A stretch of DNA of 64,000 bases from DATARH01 sp963847345 (GTDB taxonomy: Bacteria; Pseudomonadota; Alphaproteobacteria; ATCC43930; CGMCC-115725). Made by a program: the position numbers and the translations under genes. The notes beneath the pieces are model-generated. The model did not search any database. It worked only from the letters and a program-made list of their open reading frames with translations, and was not told where the DNA came from. Positions 25,569-34,539 of the stretch are shown piece by piece. The stretch is taken from positions 488,399 through 552,398 of the forward strand of contig CAWJZU010000020.1 of the NCBI GenBank assembly GCA_963847345.1, given 5' to 3'. Every line of letters begins with the position of its first letter. Position 1 is the first letter of the stretch.

Positions 25569-26435
25569 CTATGAACGAGCCGGACCGGTCTCGATCGGCG
25601 GCCCGTCGGGCAGGCCCCATTCCGACCAGGAGCCGTCATAGATCGCGGCGCCGGGATGGCCGAGCAGATGCGCCGCGAACGCGACCGCGCAGGCGGTGAC
25701 ACCCGAGCCGCAGCTAGTCACGATCGGCCGGTCGAGCCCGACCCCGGCTTCCTTGAACAGCGCCCGCAGTTCCTCGGCGCTTTTGATCCGGCGGGTTTGC
25801 GGGTCCGTCACCTTGTCGAACGGCAGGTTGCGGCTGCCCGGAATGTGCCCCTGGCGGCGCCCCGGCCAGGTCTCCGGAGCAGTGCCCTCGAAGCGGCCCG
25901 CGGCGCGGGCATCGACGACCTGCTCGCGATGCGGCCCGAGATCGGCGATCAGAGCCGCCTGGTCGCGCACCAGCTCCGGACGGAACCGCGCGGTGAAGCT
26001 GCGGGGCGGGATCTTCGGCGCGGCGGTTTCGACCGGCCTTCCCTCCGCCCTCCAGCGCGGCAGGCCGCCGTCGAGCAGCGCGACGTTGTCGTGGCCGAAC
26101 AGCCGCAGCATCCACCAAGCGCGCGCGGCCGAGGACAGCCCGACCGTATCGTAGACAATGACCCGGTCGCCGTTGCCGATGCCGCGCTCGGCCATTTTCG
26201 CCGCGAAACGTTCGGGTGACGGGATCATATGCGGCAGGCTCGTACCGGGCTCCGCGACATCGTCGATGTCGAAGAACACCGCCCCCGGGATGTGCCCGGA
26301 ATCGTAGTCCTCGCGCGCGGTTGGAGTGATCCCTGGCTGCTTGTACGAGCTGTCGAGCACCCGCACCAGCGGGTCGTCGAGATGCGCCGCCAGCCACTCG
26401 GTGCTGACCAGCGCCTCGGGTCGGGCATAGGGCAT
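25569..26435 (-). CDS. sseA: Sulfurtransferase, thiosulfate/3-mercaptopyruvate type (two rhodanese domains)
   Basis: 288 residues with two rhodanese repeats; the first (residues 10-135) is inactive and the second has the active Cys242 in TSCGSGVTA. The CGSGVTA loop is the 3-mercaptopyruvate type rather than the basic CRKGVT of thiosulfate rhodanese, as known for SseA. The start at 26435 has GGAGG 6 nt upstream; the longer open frame upstream is not conserved. It transfers sulfane sulfur, probably from 3-mercaptopyruvate to cyanide or thiols. The gene sits downstream of alaX and cysteine synthase on the same strand, a sulfur-themed neighbourhood. Confidence 0.9.
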   Translation of the reverse strand: MPYARPEALVSTEWLAAHLDDPLVRVLDSSYKQPGITPTAREDYDSGHIPGAVFFDIDDVAEPGTSLPHMIPSPERFAAKMAERGIGNGDRVIVYDTVGLSSAARAWWMLRLFGHDNVALLDGGLPRWRAEGRPVETAAPKIPPRSFTARFRPELVRDQAALIADLGPHREQVVDARAAGRFEGTAPETWPGRRQGHIPGSRNLPFDKVTDPQTRRIKSAEELRALFKEAGVGLDRPIVTSCGSGVTACAVAFAAHLLGHPGAAIYDGSWSEWGLPDGPPIETGPARS

Positions 26436-26524
26436 AAAACCTCCGTTGAGCTGTAGGGCGATGAGCGGAGCGTAATCCGCCGTCTCGATGATTGGCCCGG
26501 CGGAATGCGCTGCGCTTTTCCGCC

Positions 26525-27244
26525 CTACGCGAAAGCGACGATGACTCGCCGGTTCTGCCGGCCCTTGCTTTCGATCTTCGCGATGGCGACCGGGCCGATC
26601 TCGGCGGTGTTGCGAACATGCGTGCCGCCGCACGGCTGCAGATCGACGGCGCCGCCGGGTCCGGCAATCTCGATCAGGCGAACCCGGCCGGCGCCGGTCG
26701 GCGGCTTTACGGACATCGTCCGCACCAGTTCGGGGCGGGATGCGAGTTCGTCGTCGCCGATCCAGCGCGGCGTGACTAGGTGGCCGGCCGCGATCAGCTC
26801 GTTGAGGCCGGCCGCAATCGCCTCGCGATCGAGGCTCGCCCCGGGCACATCGAAATCGAGCCGACCGCGCCCGTCGGACACCTGCCCGCCGGTCACCGCG
26901 CCCGGCACGACCGCGCAGAGCAGGTGCAGGCAGGTGTGCATTCGCATCAGCCGATGCCGCCGCTCCCAGTCGATCTCGGCGGATACCTCGTCGCCGGGCT
27001 CCGGCAGAGCCGCTCCCGCCGCCGGGATATGGATCACCTCGTCGGGGCCGCCGCCTTTCAGCGTGTCAATGATCGCGACCGGCGCGCCGGACGCCAGCCG
27101 CAAGATGCCGCTATCCCCGGGCTGACCGCCGCCGGTTGGATAGAACACGGTGCGGTCGAGACGGATGCCGCGCGCATCGGCCGCGACCACGCGCGCCGCG
27201 CATGAGCGGGCGTAGGCATCGTCGCGGAACACGAGATCGGTCAT
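26525..27244 (-). CDS. alaX: Free-standing alanyl-tRNA editing protein
   Basis: 239 residues; hydrolyses Ser- or Gly-tRNA-Ala in trans. Both zinc-site motifs of the AlaRS editing domain are present: HTCLH (His103, His107) and CGGTH (Cys205, His209). The N-terminal glycine-rich TVFYPTGGGQPGDSG is the AlaX-II type beta-barrel region. There is no aminoacylation domain, so this is not AlaRS. The start is 1 bp after the cysteine synthase stop, so the two are co-transcribed. Confidence 0.92.
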   Translation of the reverse strand: MTDLVFRDDAYARSCAARVVAADARGIRLDRTVFYPTGGGQPGDSGILRLASGAPVAIIDTLKGGGPDEVIHIPAAGAALPEPGDEVSAEIDWERRHRLMRMHTCLHLLCAVVPGAVTGGQVSDGRGRLDFDVPGASLDREAIAAGLNELIAAGHLVTPRWIGDDELASRPELVRTMSVKPPTGAGRVRLIEIAGPGGAVDLQPCGGTHVRNTAEIGPVAIAKIESKGRQNRRVIVAFA

Positions 27245-27245
27245 C

Positions 27246-28250
27246 TCACTTGTCCAGCCATTTCGGGACGGGCAGCTTGCGTTCCCTGAGGAATTCCGGG
27301 TTGAACAGCTTCGACTGGTAGCGCGTGCCGGAATCGCACAGCACCGTGACGATCGTCTTGCCCGGCCCGAGTTCCCTGGCGAGCCGGATCGCGCCGGCGA
27401 TGTTGATCGCGGTCGAGCCGCCGAGGACGAGCCCCTCCTCGGTTACCAGGTCGAACAGATGCGGCAACGCCTCCTCGTCGGTGATCTGATATTGCCCGTC
27501 GGGGGTGAAGCCTTCGAGGTTCTTGGTCTCGCGGTTGTTGCCGATCCCCTCGGTGATCGAGTTGCCCTCCGGCTTGAACTCGCGGCGGGCGTACCAGCTG
27601 TAGATGCCGGAGCCCATTGGGTCGGACAGGTAGATTTGGACGCCCGGGTTGCGCTCCTTCAGCGCGATGCCGACGCCGGATAGCGTGCCGCCGGTCCCGA
27701 CCGAGCAGGTGAAGCCATCCACCCTGCCGTCGGTCTGGGCCCAGATTTCGGGGCCGGTCGTCTCGACATGGGCGCGGCGATTGGCGAGATTGTCGAACTG
27801 GTTGGCCCAGATCGCGCCGTTCGGCTCCGTAGCGGCGATCTCTTCGGCGAGCCGGCCGGAATAGCGCACGTAATTGTTCGGATTGCTGTAGGGCGCCGCC
27901 GGGACAAGCCTGAGATCGACGCCGCACAACAGCAGCATGTCCTTCTTTTCCTGGCTCTGCGTCTCCGGCATGACGATAACGGTGCGGTAGCCGCGGGCGT
28001 TACCGACCAGCGCCAGGCCGATACCGGTATTGCCGGCGGTACCCTCGACGACGACCCCGCCGGGCTTCAAGAGGCCCTTCTCCTCGGCGTCCTTGACGAT
28101 GTAGAGCGCCGCGCGGTCCTTGACCGAGCCGCCGGGGTTCAGGAACTCGGCCTTGCCGAGGATCGTGCAGCCGGTCTCCTCGGAGGCGCGGCGCAGCTTG
28201 ATAAGGGGCGTATTGCCAACCGTGCCGATAAAACCGTCGCGGATGTCCAT
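27246..28250 (-). CDS. cysK: Cysteine synthase (O-acetylserine sulfhydrylase family)
   Basis: PLP-dependent beta-replacement enzyme, 334 residues from an ATG at 28250. The PLP Lys44 is in NPGGSVKDRAALY, the substrate loop is GTAGNTGIG, the phosphate-binding loop is SVGTGGTLSG, and the pyridine-N Ser is in VTVLCDSGTRY. It makes L-cysteine from O-acetylserine and sulfide, though cystathionine-synthase-type relatives share these motifs. The longer frame upstream of 28250 is not conserved. alaX follows 1 bp downstream. Confidence 0.92.
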   Translation of the reverse strand: MDIRDGFIGTVGNTPLIKLRRASEETGCTILGKAEFLNPGGSVKDRAALYIVKDAEEKGLLKPGGVVVEGTAGNTGIGLALVGNARGYRTVIVMPETQSQEKKDMLLLCGVDLRLVPAAPYSNPNNYVRYSGRLAEEIAATEPNGAIWANQFDNLANRRAHVETTGPEIWAQTDGRVDGFTCSVGTGGTLSGVGIALKERNPGVQIYLSDPMGSGIYSWYARREFKPEGNSITEGIGNNRETKNLEGFTPDGQYQITDEEALPHLFDLVTEEGLVLGGSTAINIAGAIRLARELGPGKTIVTVLCDSGTRYQSKLFNPEFLRERKLPVPKWLDK

Positions 28251-28409
28251 GCCTCGCCTCCGTCCCGGTGCCGCTGTGGAATGCTCAGGAGAGACTATCC
28301 GCGGGCGGCGGAGGCGGCAATTCCCTGCTGGCAGCGAGAATTTTCCAGAGCTCAGAGCACGCAGACGTGAAAACCGCAATAATCGGGTTTCCGCCCCTTT
28401 GGCAGAAGA

Positions 28410-29483
28410 TCACGGCGCGGATGGGACCTTCGCCCGGCATTCGAGGTAGCGGACGATCACTTCGACCGCCTTTTCGGCGGCATGCCCGTCGCCATAGGCA
28501 GCGATGTCGCGGCGCGGCGCGTAGTCGGGTCCCTGCCAAAGCCAATTCCACCCGCATGCCACGGTCTCGACCCACTCGGTCTCGCTGCGCAGTGTGACGC
28601 ATGGCACGCGGTGGAAATACGCCTCCTTCTGCAGCCCGCCCGAGTCGCTGTAGACCGCGATGGCCGATTGCAGCAGGCGGTGCATGTCGAGATAGCCGAG
28701 CGGGTCGCAGGCCACGATCGGGCTGAGGTCGAGCTGCCAGCGCGCCAGCTGCTGCCGGGTGCGCGGATGCAGCGGCAGGATGACCGCATACTGGCGGGCG
28801 CGCGCCTGCAAAAAGCTGACGATTGCGCGAAGCGCGTCGGGCGTGTCGGTGCTTTCGGGGCGGTGCACGGTAGCGACCGCGTAGGGGCGCCCAGCAAGCC
28901 CAAGCCGTTCGACGACGTTCGACCGGCGTGCTTGCGCGGCGGCGAACAGTGTCGCGTCATACATCACATCGCCGATTTCGTGCACACCGTCGGTGATGCC
29001 CTCGTTCCGCAGATTGGCGACGGCCGTTTCTGTCGGGCACAGCAGCAGCGCGCTGACATGATCGGCCAGCACCCGGTTGATTTCTTCCGGCATCGCGCGG
29101 TTGAACGAGCGTAAGCCGGCTTCGAGATGGGCAACCGGCACCTGTAGCTTGGCGGCGGCGAGCGCTCCGGCGAGCGTCGAGTTCGTGTCACCCGGCACCA
29201 GCACGAGGTCAGGACGCTCCACCAGGATCATGTCCTCTATGCCGGCCAGCATGCGGCCGGTCATCGCGCCGTGGCCGCCGCCGTGAATGTCGAGATTGAC
29301 CCGCGGGGCGGCGATCCCGAGCTCGTCGAAGAACACCTGCGACATCTCGGGGTCGAAATGCTGCCCGGTATGCAGCAGGATTTCCTCGATTTCGGGGCGC
29401 GCCGTCAGCGCGCGCGACATCGCCGCCGCCTTGACGAATTGCGGCCGCGCCCCGACGACGCTGAGAACGCGAAAACGCCTCAC
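28410..29483 (-). CDS. wecB: UDP-N-acetylglucosamine 2-epimerase (non-hydrolysing)
   Basis: Converts UDP-GlcNAc to UDP-ManNAc in the cytosol. 357 residues from a GTG at 29483 that overlaps the TGA of the upstream gene (GTGA). Family motifs are complete: VVGARPQFVKAAAM, HTGQHFDPEMSQVFF, the active-site GDTNSTLAGALAA, HLEAGLRSFNRAMPEE, TVHRPESTDTP and YSDSGGLQKEAYFHRVPCV. It is the last gene of the polysaccharide operon. No WecC-like dehydrogenase is in view, so the UDP-ManNAc may be used as such or oxidised by an enzyme elsewhere. Confidence 0.94.
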   Translation of the reverse strand: MRRFRVLSVVGARPQFVKAAAMSRALTARPEIEEILLHTGQHFDPEMSQVFFDELGIAAPRVNLDIHGGGHGAMTGRMLAGIEDMILVERPDLVLVPGDTNSTLAGALAAAKLQVPVAHLEAGLRSFNRAMPEEINRVLADHVSALLLCPTETAVANLRNEGITDGVHEIGDVMYDATLFAAAQARRSNVVERLGLAGRPYAVATVHRPESTDTPDALRAIVSFLQARARQYAVILPLHPRTRQQLARWQLDLSPIVACDPLGYLDMHRLLQSAIAVYSDSGGLQKEAYFHRVPCVTLRSETEWVETVACGWNWLWQGPDYAPRRDIAAYGDGHAAEKAVEVIVRYLECRAKVPSAP

Positions 29484-30547
29484 TCGACGGCGGCGCGCAG
29501 ACCCGGCACGAAGCGGACGTGCTGCAGTATGCAGCTTCGGATCGTGTCGCGGTTGGCGCGGGTCCAGGCAATCGTCTGCGCGAGCCCGTCGCGCAGCGAC
29601 GTTTCGGCGGTGAAGCCGAGCTGCCGGCGTGCTTTCGCGGGGTCGCCAAAGCGACGGCCCGAGCGGTCCCAGTCGCGCGGCGGCGCCAGCGCGATCGGCG
29701 TCGGATTTCCGGTCAACTCGTTGATCAGCGTGGCGAGATCGAGGATTGTCGTTTCGACGCCCGACGCGAGATTGTACGCCTCGCCGGGCTCGCCGCGTTC
29801 GGCGCAGGCCATCAGGCCGCGCACGATGTCCTCGACAAAGATGAAATCGCGGGTAGCGACGCCGCCGTTCTCGACCGGCAGCGTGTCGCGGTGCAGCGCC
29901 TTCCAGACGAAGGTCGGAGTAACGTTGCGCCACACGGTGTGCGGCGTGCCGCGCCAGCGTCCGGCGCCGAGGATTTCGCCGGGGCCATAGACATTCTGGA
30001 AGCGGGCCCGGACGAACGGCAGGCCGTGCCGCGTGAAATAATAGTTGCCGTACATTTCGCCGATCAGCTTCGAGATCGAGTACGGGCTGTCGTGAAACAG
30101 CGAGACCGGCGCATCCTCGGGGGTGGCGCTCGCCTCGTCGAAGGTCTTTTCCGCTACCGCACAGCCCGCCGCGGCGTAGACGACCTTACGCAGCGCGGCG
30201 AAATCCTTGAGCCGATCGAACAGCTTCAGCGAGGTCAGCGTGTTGTTTTCGTGGTCGGCCAGCGGATCGTGGATCGACGACTGGTTGCCGTGATAGCAGG
30301 CGAGGTGGAACACCACGTCGATATCGGCCGGAAGTGCCGCCAGGATGCGCTCGTCGGCGATCGAGCCGAACATGAACTCGACTTCGGGGTGCTCGGGAAC
30401 GTTGCTGATATCGGCCGATAGCAGGTTGTCGACGATCACGATGCGCCGCGGCCGTGAAGCGAGCAGCCGCCGAACCAGCGCGCCACCGACAAACCCGGCG
30501 CCGCCGACCACCAGCACGGCAGCGTCGTTGAATATCGACTGGCTCAT
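29480..30547 (-). CDS. NAD-dependent sugar epimerase/dehydratase (SDR), operon member A
   Basis: Extended SDR of 355 residues. Rossmann motif VVGGAGFVGGALVRR, catalytic Tyr and Lys in SPYSISKLIGEMYG and the epimerase-type RARFQNVYGPGEILGAG. It overlaps the upstream gene by ATGA and the downstream wecB by GTGA, so it is translationally coupled on both sides. It likely acts on a UDP- or dTDP-sugar for the glycan. Sequence is distinct from the tandem paralogues just upstream (30544-32420). The exact reaction is not assignable. Confidence 0.88.
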   Translation of the reverse strand: MSQSIFNDAAVLVVGGAGFVGGALVRRLLASRPRRIVIVDNLLSADISNVPEHPEVEFMFGSIADERILAALPADIDVVFHLACYHGNQSSIHDPLADHENNTLTSLKLFDRLKDFAALRKVVYAAAGCAVAEKTFDEASATPEDAPVSLFHDSPYSISKLIGEMYGNYYFTRHGLPFVRARFQNVYGPGEILGAGRWRGTPHTVWRNVTPTFVWKALHRDTLPVENGGVATRDFIFVEDIVRGLMACAERGEPGEAYNLASGVETTILDLATLINELTGNPTPIALAPPRDWDRSGRRFGDPAKARRQLGFTAETSLRDGLAQTIAWTRANRDTIRSCILQHVRFVPGLRAAVE

Positions 30548-31485
30548 TCCCGGGCGCTCCGCGGTGCCTGCAAATGGCTGTAGATCGCCGAGACGCCGTG
30601 CGCGTCGTACCAGCGCAGCATGCGGGCAATCGTCTCGGCAAATCCGACCTTTGCGCGCCAGCCGAGCGTCGCTTCGGTATGGCTCGGGTCGAGCACGACT
30701 TCCGGCACGTCGTCCGGGCCGCACGGCACCACCGGGACGGGCTCGGCCGGCGCGATGCCGAGATACCCGGCAACCGCGTCGAACACCTCGTTGATGGAGT
30801 GCCCTTCGCCGGTTGAGATGTTGAAGATGCCGGTCGGCGCGTCATCGCGCAGCACGATTTCCATGATGTTGAGGAAATCCTCGATATCGAGGAAGTCGCG
30901 CACCGCCGCGGTGCAAAAACAGCCCTGCCCGGCCTTGAGCCGCTTGTAAAACGTCGGGATAGGGCCGATCGCGAGCCGCGGCCCGCTGATATTGGCAAGA
31001 CGCAGCGACACCCAGGGCAGGCTGCTGATCGCGAGATAGGCCTCGCCGGCCGTCTTCGAGATGCCGTAACTGGTGAACGGGCGCAGCGGGTGATCGACCG
31101 GGATCGGCACCCGCTCGGGCCGGCCGTAGCACAACGCGGTCTGGAAATTGACGAAGCGCGTGACGCCGGCGCGCCGCGCCGCCTCGACAACGTTGATCGT
31201 GCCGGTTACGTTGCTCGCCGCGTCCTCGCACCAGTCCTGCGGGTCCTTGTAGGCGGCGGCGCTGTGGATGACGTGGGTCGGCCGAAAGCGGTCGAAGCAG
31301 CAATCGATCAGGGTGCGGTCGGCGACGCTGCCGTCGACGACGCTCAGTCCGGGCAGTTCGGGCAACACCTCGCGGCTGCCGGTCGCGAAATTGTCGATGA
31401 CCAGGATCTCGTGGCCGTGCGGCAGGTACGCCTCGACCAGGTTCGAGCCGAGGCAGCCGGCGCCGCCGGTGATCAGCAGCCGCAT
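30544..31485 (-). CDS. NAD-dependent sugar epimerase/dehydratase (SDR), operon member B
   Basis: 313 residues; Rossmann motif ITGGAGCLGSNLVEAY and catalytic Tyr/Lys in TSYGISKTAGEAY. It shares many blocks with its upstream neighbour, for example VIHSAAAYKDPQDWCED against VIHTAASYKDPDDWESD, and VNFQTALCYG against VYFQTALCYG. The two are tandem paralogues. Start and stop overlap by ATGA on each side. Probably acts on a nucleotide sugar; it may have diverged to a second substrate or form a heteromer with its paralogue. Confidence 0.9.
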   Translation of the reverse strand: MRLLITGGAGCLGSNLVEAYLPHGHEILVIDNFATGSREVLPELPGLSVVDGSVADRTLIDCCFDRFRPTHVIHSAAAYKDPQDWCEDAASNVTGTINVVEAARRAGVTRFVNFQTALCYGRPERVPIPVDHPLRPFTSYGISKTAGEAYLAISSLPWVSLRLANISGPRLAIGPIPTFYKRLKAGQGCFCTAAVRDFLDIEDFLNIMEIVLRDDAPTGIFNISTGEGHSINEVFDAVAGYLGIAPAEPVPVVPCGPDDVPEVVLDPSHTEATLGWRAKVGFAETIARMLRWYDAHGVSAIYSHLQAPRSARE

Positions 31486-32420
31486 CAGTTCGTCGCGCCG
31501 CGCAGATGCGTGTAGCCGCCCTGCACACCGTGATCGCGGTAATAGGCGACGGTCTGCGTCACGATCTCGTCAAGCGACGTGAAGCGGATCTCACCGAAAT
31601 CGAGGAACGTTCGGCTCGGGTCGAGCAGGATCGTCGGGGCGTCGTCGGGGCCGAGCGGCCGGATCTCGGGCTCGGGGTACTCGTTCAGTCCCATCGCCCG
31701 CACCACGGCGTCGTAAAGCTCCTTGATCGCGACGTCGCGGCCTGACGAGAAATGGTAGGTGCCGCTGCCGGTGCCATCGGCCGCTCTGATGACCGCGCCG
31801 GCGAGGTCGTGGACGAATACAAAATCGCGCCGCGCCTCGGTGACGAAGCAGCGTTTACCCTGCGACAGCCGCTCGAAAAAGATTGGCAGCGGACCGCTGA
31901 CGTTGCGCGGTCCGACAACGTTGGCGAGGCGGAACGTGATCCAGTCGACGCCACTGTACTGGATGTAGTGCTCACCCGCCGTCTTCGAGATCGCGTAGCT
32001 ACTGTTGACCGGATCGATCGGGTGGTCGAGCGTGATCGGCTGCTGGCGCGGCTTGGTGCCGTAGCACAGCGCCGTCTGGAAGTAGACGAGCCGCCCGACC
32101 TTGTAGGTCCTGCAGGCATGCGCGACGTTGGCGGTGCCGACACAGTTGGTGCGCGCGTCCGATTCCCAGTCGTCAGGATCCTTGTACGATGCTGCGGTGT
32201 GGATCACGACATCGGGCCGGAACCCGCCGACCAGATCGTTGACGACAGCGGCGCTGACAATGCTGTCCTCGACGAGGCGCAGCTTCGGGTGTTGTTTCAG
32301 ATTGTCGCGCCGGCCGGTGGCGAAATTGTCGACCGCCAGCACCTCGTCGCCGCGCGCCAGCAGGCGGTCCGTGATCGTGGAGCCGACGAGGCCCGAGCCG
32401 CCGGTAACAAAAACCTTCAT
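31485..32420 (-). CDS. NAD-dependent sugar epimerase/dehydratase (SDR), operon member C, paralogue of B
   Basis: 311 residues; VTGGSGLVGSTITDRLLARG Rossmann motif and YAISKTAGEHY active site, with ITFRLANVVGPRNVSGPLPI. Close relative of member B. The start codon follows a 151-bp gap downstream of the asnB1 stop, the largest gap in this operon, so a secondary promoter could lie there; I see no clear one. The stop overlaps the start of member B (TCAT on the plus strand). Sugar specificity is unknown. Confidence 0.9.
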   Translation of the reverse strand: MKVFVTGGSGLVGSTITDRLLARGDEVLAVDNFATGRRDNLKQHPKLRLVEDSIVSAAVVNDLVGGFRPDVVIHTAASYKDPDDWESDARTNCVGTANVAHACRTYKVGRLVYFQTALCYGTKPRQQPITLDHPIDPVNSSYAISKTAGEHYIQYSGVDWITFRLANVVGPRNVSGPLPIFFERLSQGKRCFVTEARRDFVFVHDLAGAVIRAADGTGSGTYHFSSGRDVAIKELYDAVVRAMGLNEYPEPEIRPLGPDDAPTILLDPSRTFLDFGEIRFTSLDEIVTQTVAYYRDHGVQGGYTHLRGATN

Positions 32421-32571
32421 CTCATCCGCTCTCCTGAGCACGCAACCCGAGCCGAGCCTGCGCACGGTAAAATGGGCGATACGTGCGGGTCGCCGGCCGT
32501 ATCGTGCGATCGCGGCGCATCGGCTCCGCTGGATATATTCCGGAACCGGGCTTGTCGAGCATCCCCTCGCA

Positions 32572-34525
32572 TCATTTGGCAGCCGTGGCGAAGGCAGACG
32601 CATCGGGGGCTTCGACCAGCATCCGCCGGTAATCGGCGCCGCGGTCGTGGAACATCTGATGCCACAATTCGAGGCTCAACAGGCCCCACAGCTTGCGGGA
32701 ATACCGGCCGACGCTGTCGAGATTCGCCAGCACGGCATCGGTGTTGAGGAATGGTCGCGCGCGTGCGCTGCGGCTGCGGAACGTGTCCTGCACGAGATCG
32801 TTTAGTTCGCCCGAAAACCATTCCTTGAGCGGCACCGGAAAGCCCATCTTGTCGCGCCGCTCGGCGATCTCGACCGGCAACTCGTCGCCGTAGGCGATTT
32901 TCAAGAGGTGTTTCATGCGGCCGCCCGAAAATTTGATATCGGCTGGTACCGTCGCGATGAACTCGATTAACGGGTGGTCGAGCAGCGGCACCCGGCTTTC
33001 GAGCCCGTGCGCCATGCTCATGCGGTCCTCGACGTGGAGCAGGGCGGGCAGCAGGCATTTGAAGTCGAAATGCGTCATCTTGTCGAAATAGGCTTCCTTC
33101 TGGACGTTGTTCTGGTTGTTGAAGATCGCCCGGAAGGCATCGAAAACCTGACGTTTGTCGAGCTGCCGCCAGTCGACCTCCTCGGTCACATCGGTCGAGC
33201 GGTCAACCAGCCGGAAATAGCGCTCGTCAAGACCGCCAAACAGCCCCTGACGCCAGAACTCGGCCATCATCGGCTTGTACTCGCGCAGCAGCCCGAGGTT
33301 CGGCACGATCGATTCGATCGTCACGACGAAATTGCCGTTCTTGTAGGTGCCGTCGAGCGCCGCCTTGATGCATTGCTCTAAATAGGCAAGCAGATACCGG
33401 GCATAGCCGCCGAATATCTCGTCGCCACCCTGGCCGCCAAGCACGACTTTCAAGCGGCTCGCGGCGAGCTGCGACACCATGAATTGCGGGAACGATCCCG
33501 GCCCGGCGACCGGGAAATCGAGGTGGTAGATCACCTCGCCGATATGATCGCGGAAATGGGCGGCGGTGATGTCGATCGTGTGCAGGGTCGCGCCGGACTT
33601 GTTGGCTGCGGCCTGCGCGAAACCGCTCTCGTCGTAGCCGGGGAATTCCGTAAAGCGACCGTGAAAACAATCGGCGATGCCGCGCCCGGTCTTGCCGGCG
33701 AGGATCGCGATCAGGCTCGAAGTCGAGGCCGCCCGAGACATAGGCGCCGACCGGCACGTCGCTGCGCAGATGCACCGCGATCGCGTCGTCCAGCAGTTCG
33801 GCGAGACGCCGCTCGAAATAGCGCGAGTTGTGCTCGTAATCGATGTCGTATCGCACATCCCAGTAGCGCCAGACCCGAACCTTCCCGCCCTCGACGGTCA
33901 GAGCATGTCCCGGCATCAGCTGCTTGACGCCGCGGAACAGCGTTGTCTCGCCGAGCGTGTACTGAAACGTCAGATACTCGGCGAGCGCCGCCGGTTCGGT
34001 GTCGATCTCGGGCAGGAACGGCAGCAGCGCCTTCGCTTCCGAGGCGAACACGAACAGGTTGCCGACGACGGCGTAGTAGAACGGTTTGATGCCGAAGCGG
34101 TCGCGCGCGCAGAACAGCGCCTGCCGCCGCTCGTCCCAGATCGCGAACGCAAACATGCCGCGCAGCTGATCGAGGCAGTCGCTGCCGTAGCGGTCATAGG
34201 CGGCGAGGATCGTCTCGGTGTCGGAGGTCGAGCGGAAATCCCAGCCATGCCCGAGCAGCTCGCGCAATTCGATGTAGTTGTAGATCTCGCCATTATAGGT
34301 GATCGCCGTTGGCCCCGGTGCGAGCATCGGCTGCTGCGCGGCATCGCTCAGGTCGATGATCGCGAGGCGGCGATGGACAAGTCCGGCAACACGCGACGGG
34401 CTGGCCCAAGCGCCGCGGCCATCCGGCCCGCGATGCGCGATCAGCCGGTCCAGTGTCGCGAGCCCCGAATCGAGCCGCGGGACCGGCCTGCCGTCGAGCG
34501 AAACGATACCTGCTATGCCGCACAT
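32572..34525 (-). CDS. Asparagine synthase-like glutamine amidotransferase, frameshift in the PP-loop
   Basis: Class II glutaminase domain MCGIAGIVSLDG (Cys2 nucleophile), RLAIIDLSDAAQQPM and YNGEIYNYIELRE, then the AsnB ATP-pyrophosphatase domain. The PP-loop SGGLDSS is broken exactly at the second Ser by one extra T (plus strand near 33720): the frame reads SGGLDFEP before and SSLIAILAG after. The 1954-nt length is 3n+1. The rest is intact (VLGGQGGDEIFGGYARYLL, RVPLLDHPLIEF). In O-antigen loci such proteins amidate uronic acids (WbtH-type in Francisella), and that is the likely role here rather than asparagine synthesis. Confidence 0.88.
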
Positions 34526-34539
34526 CAACTCACCTCGCG

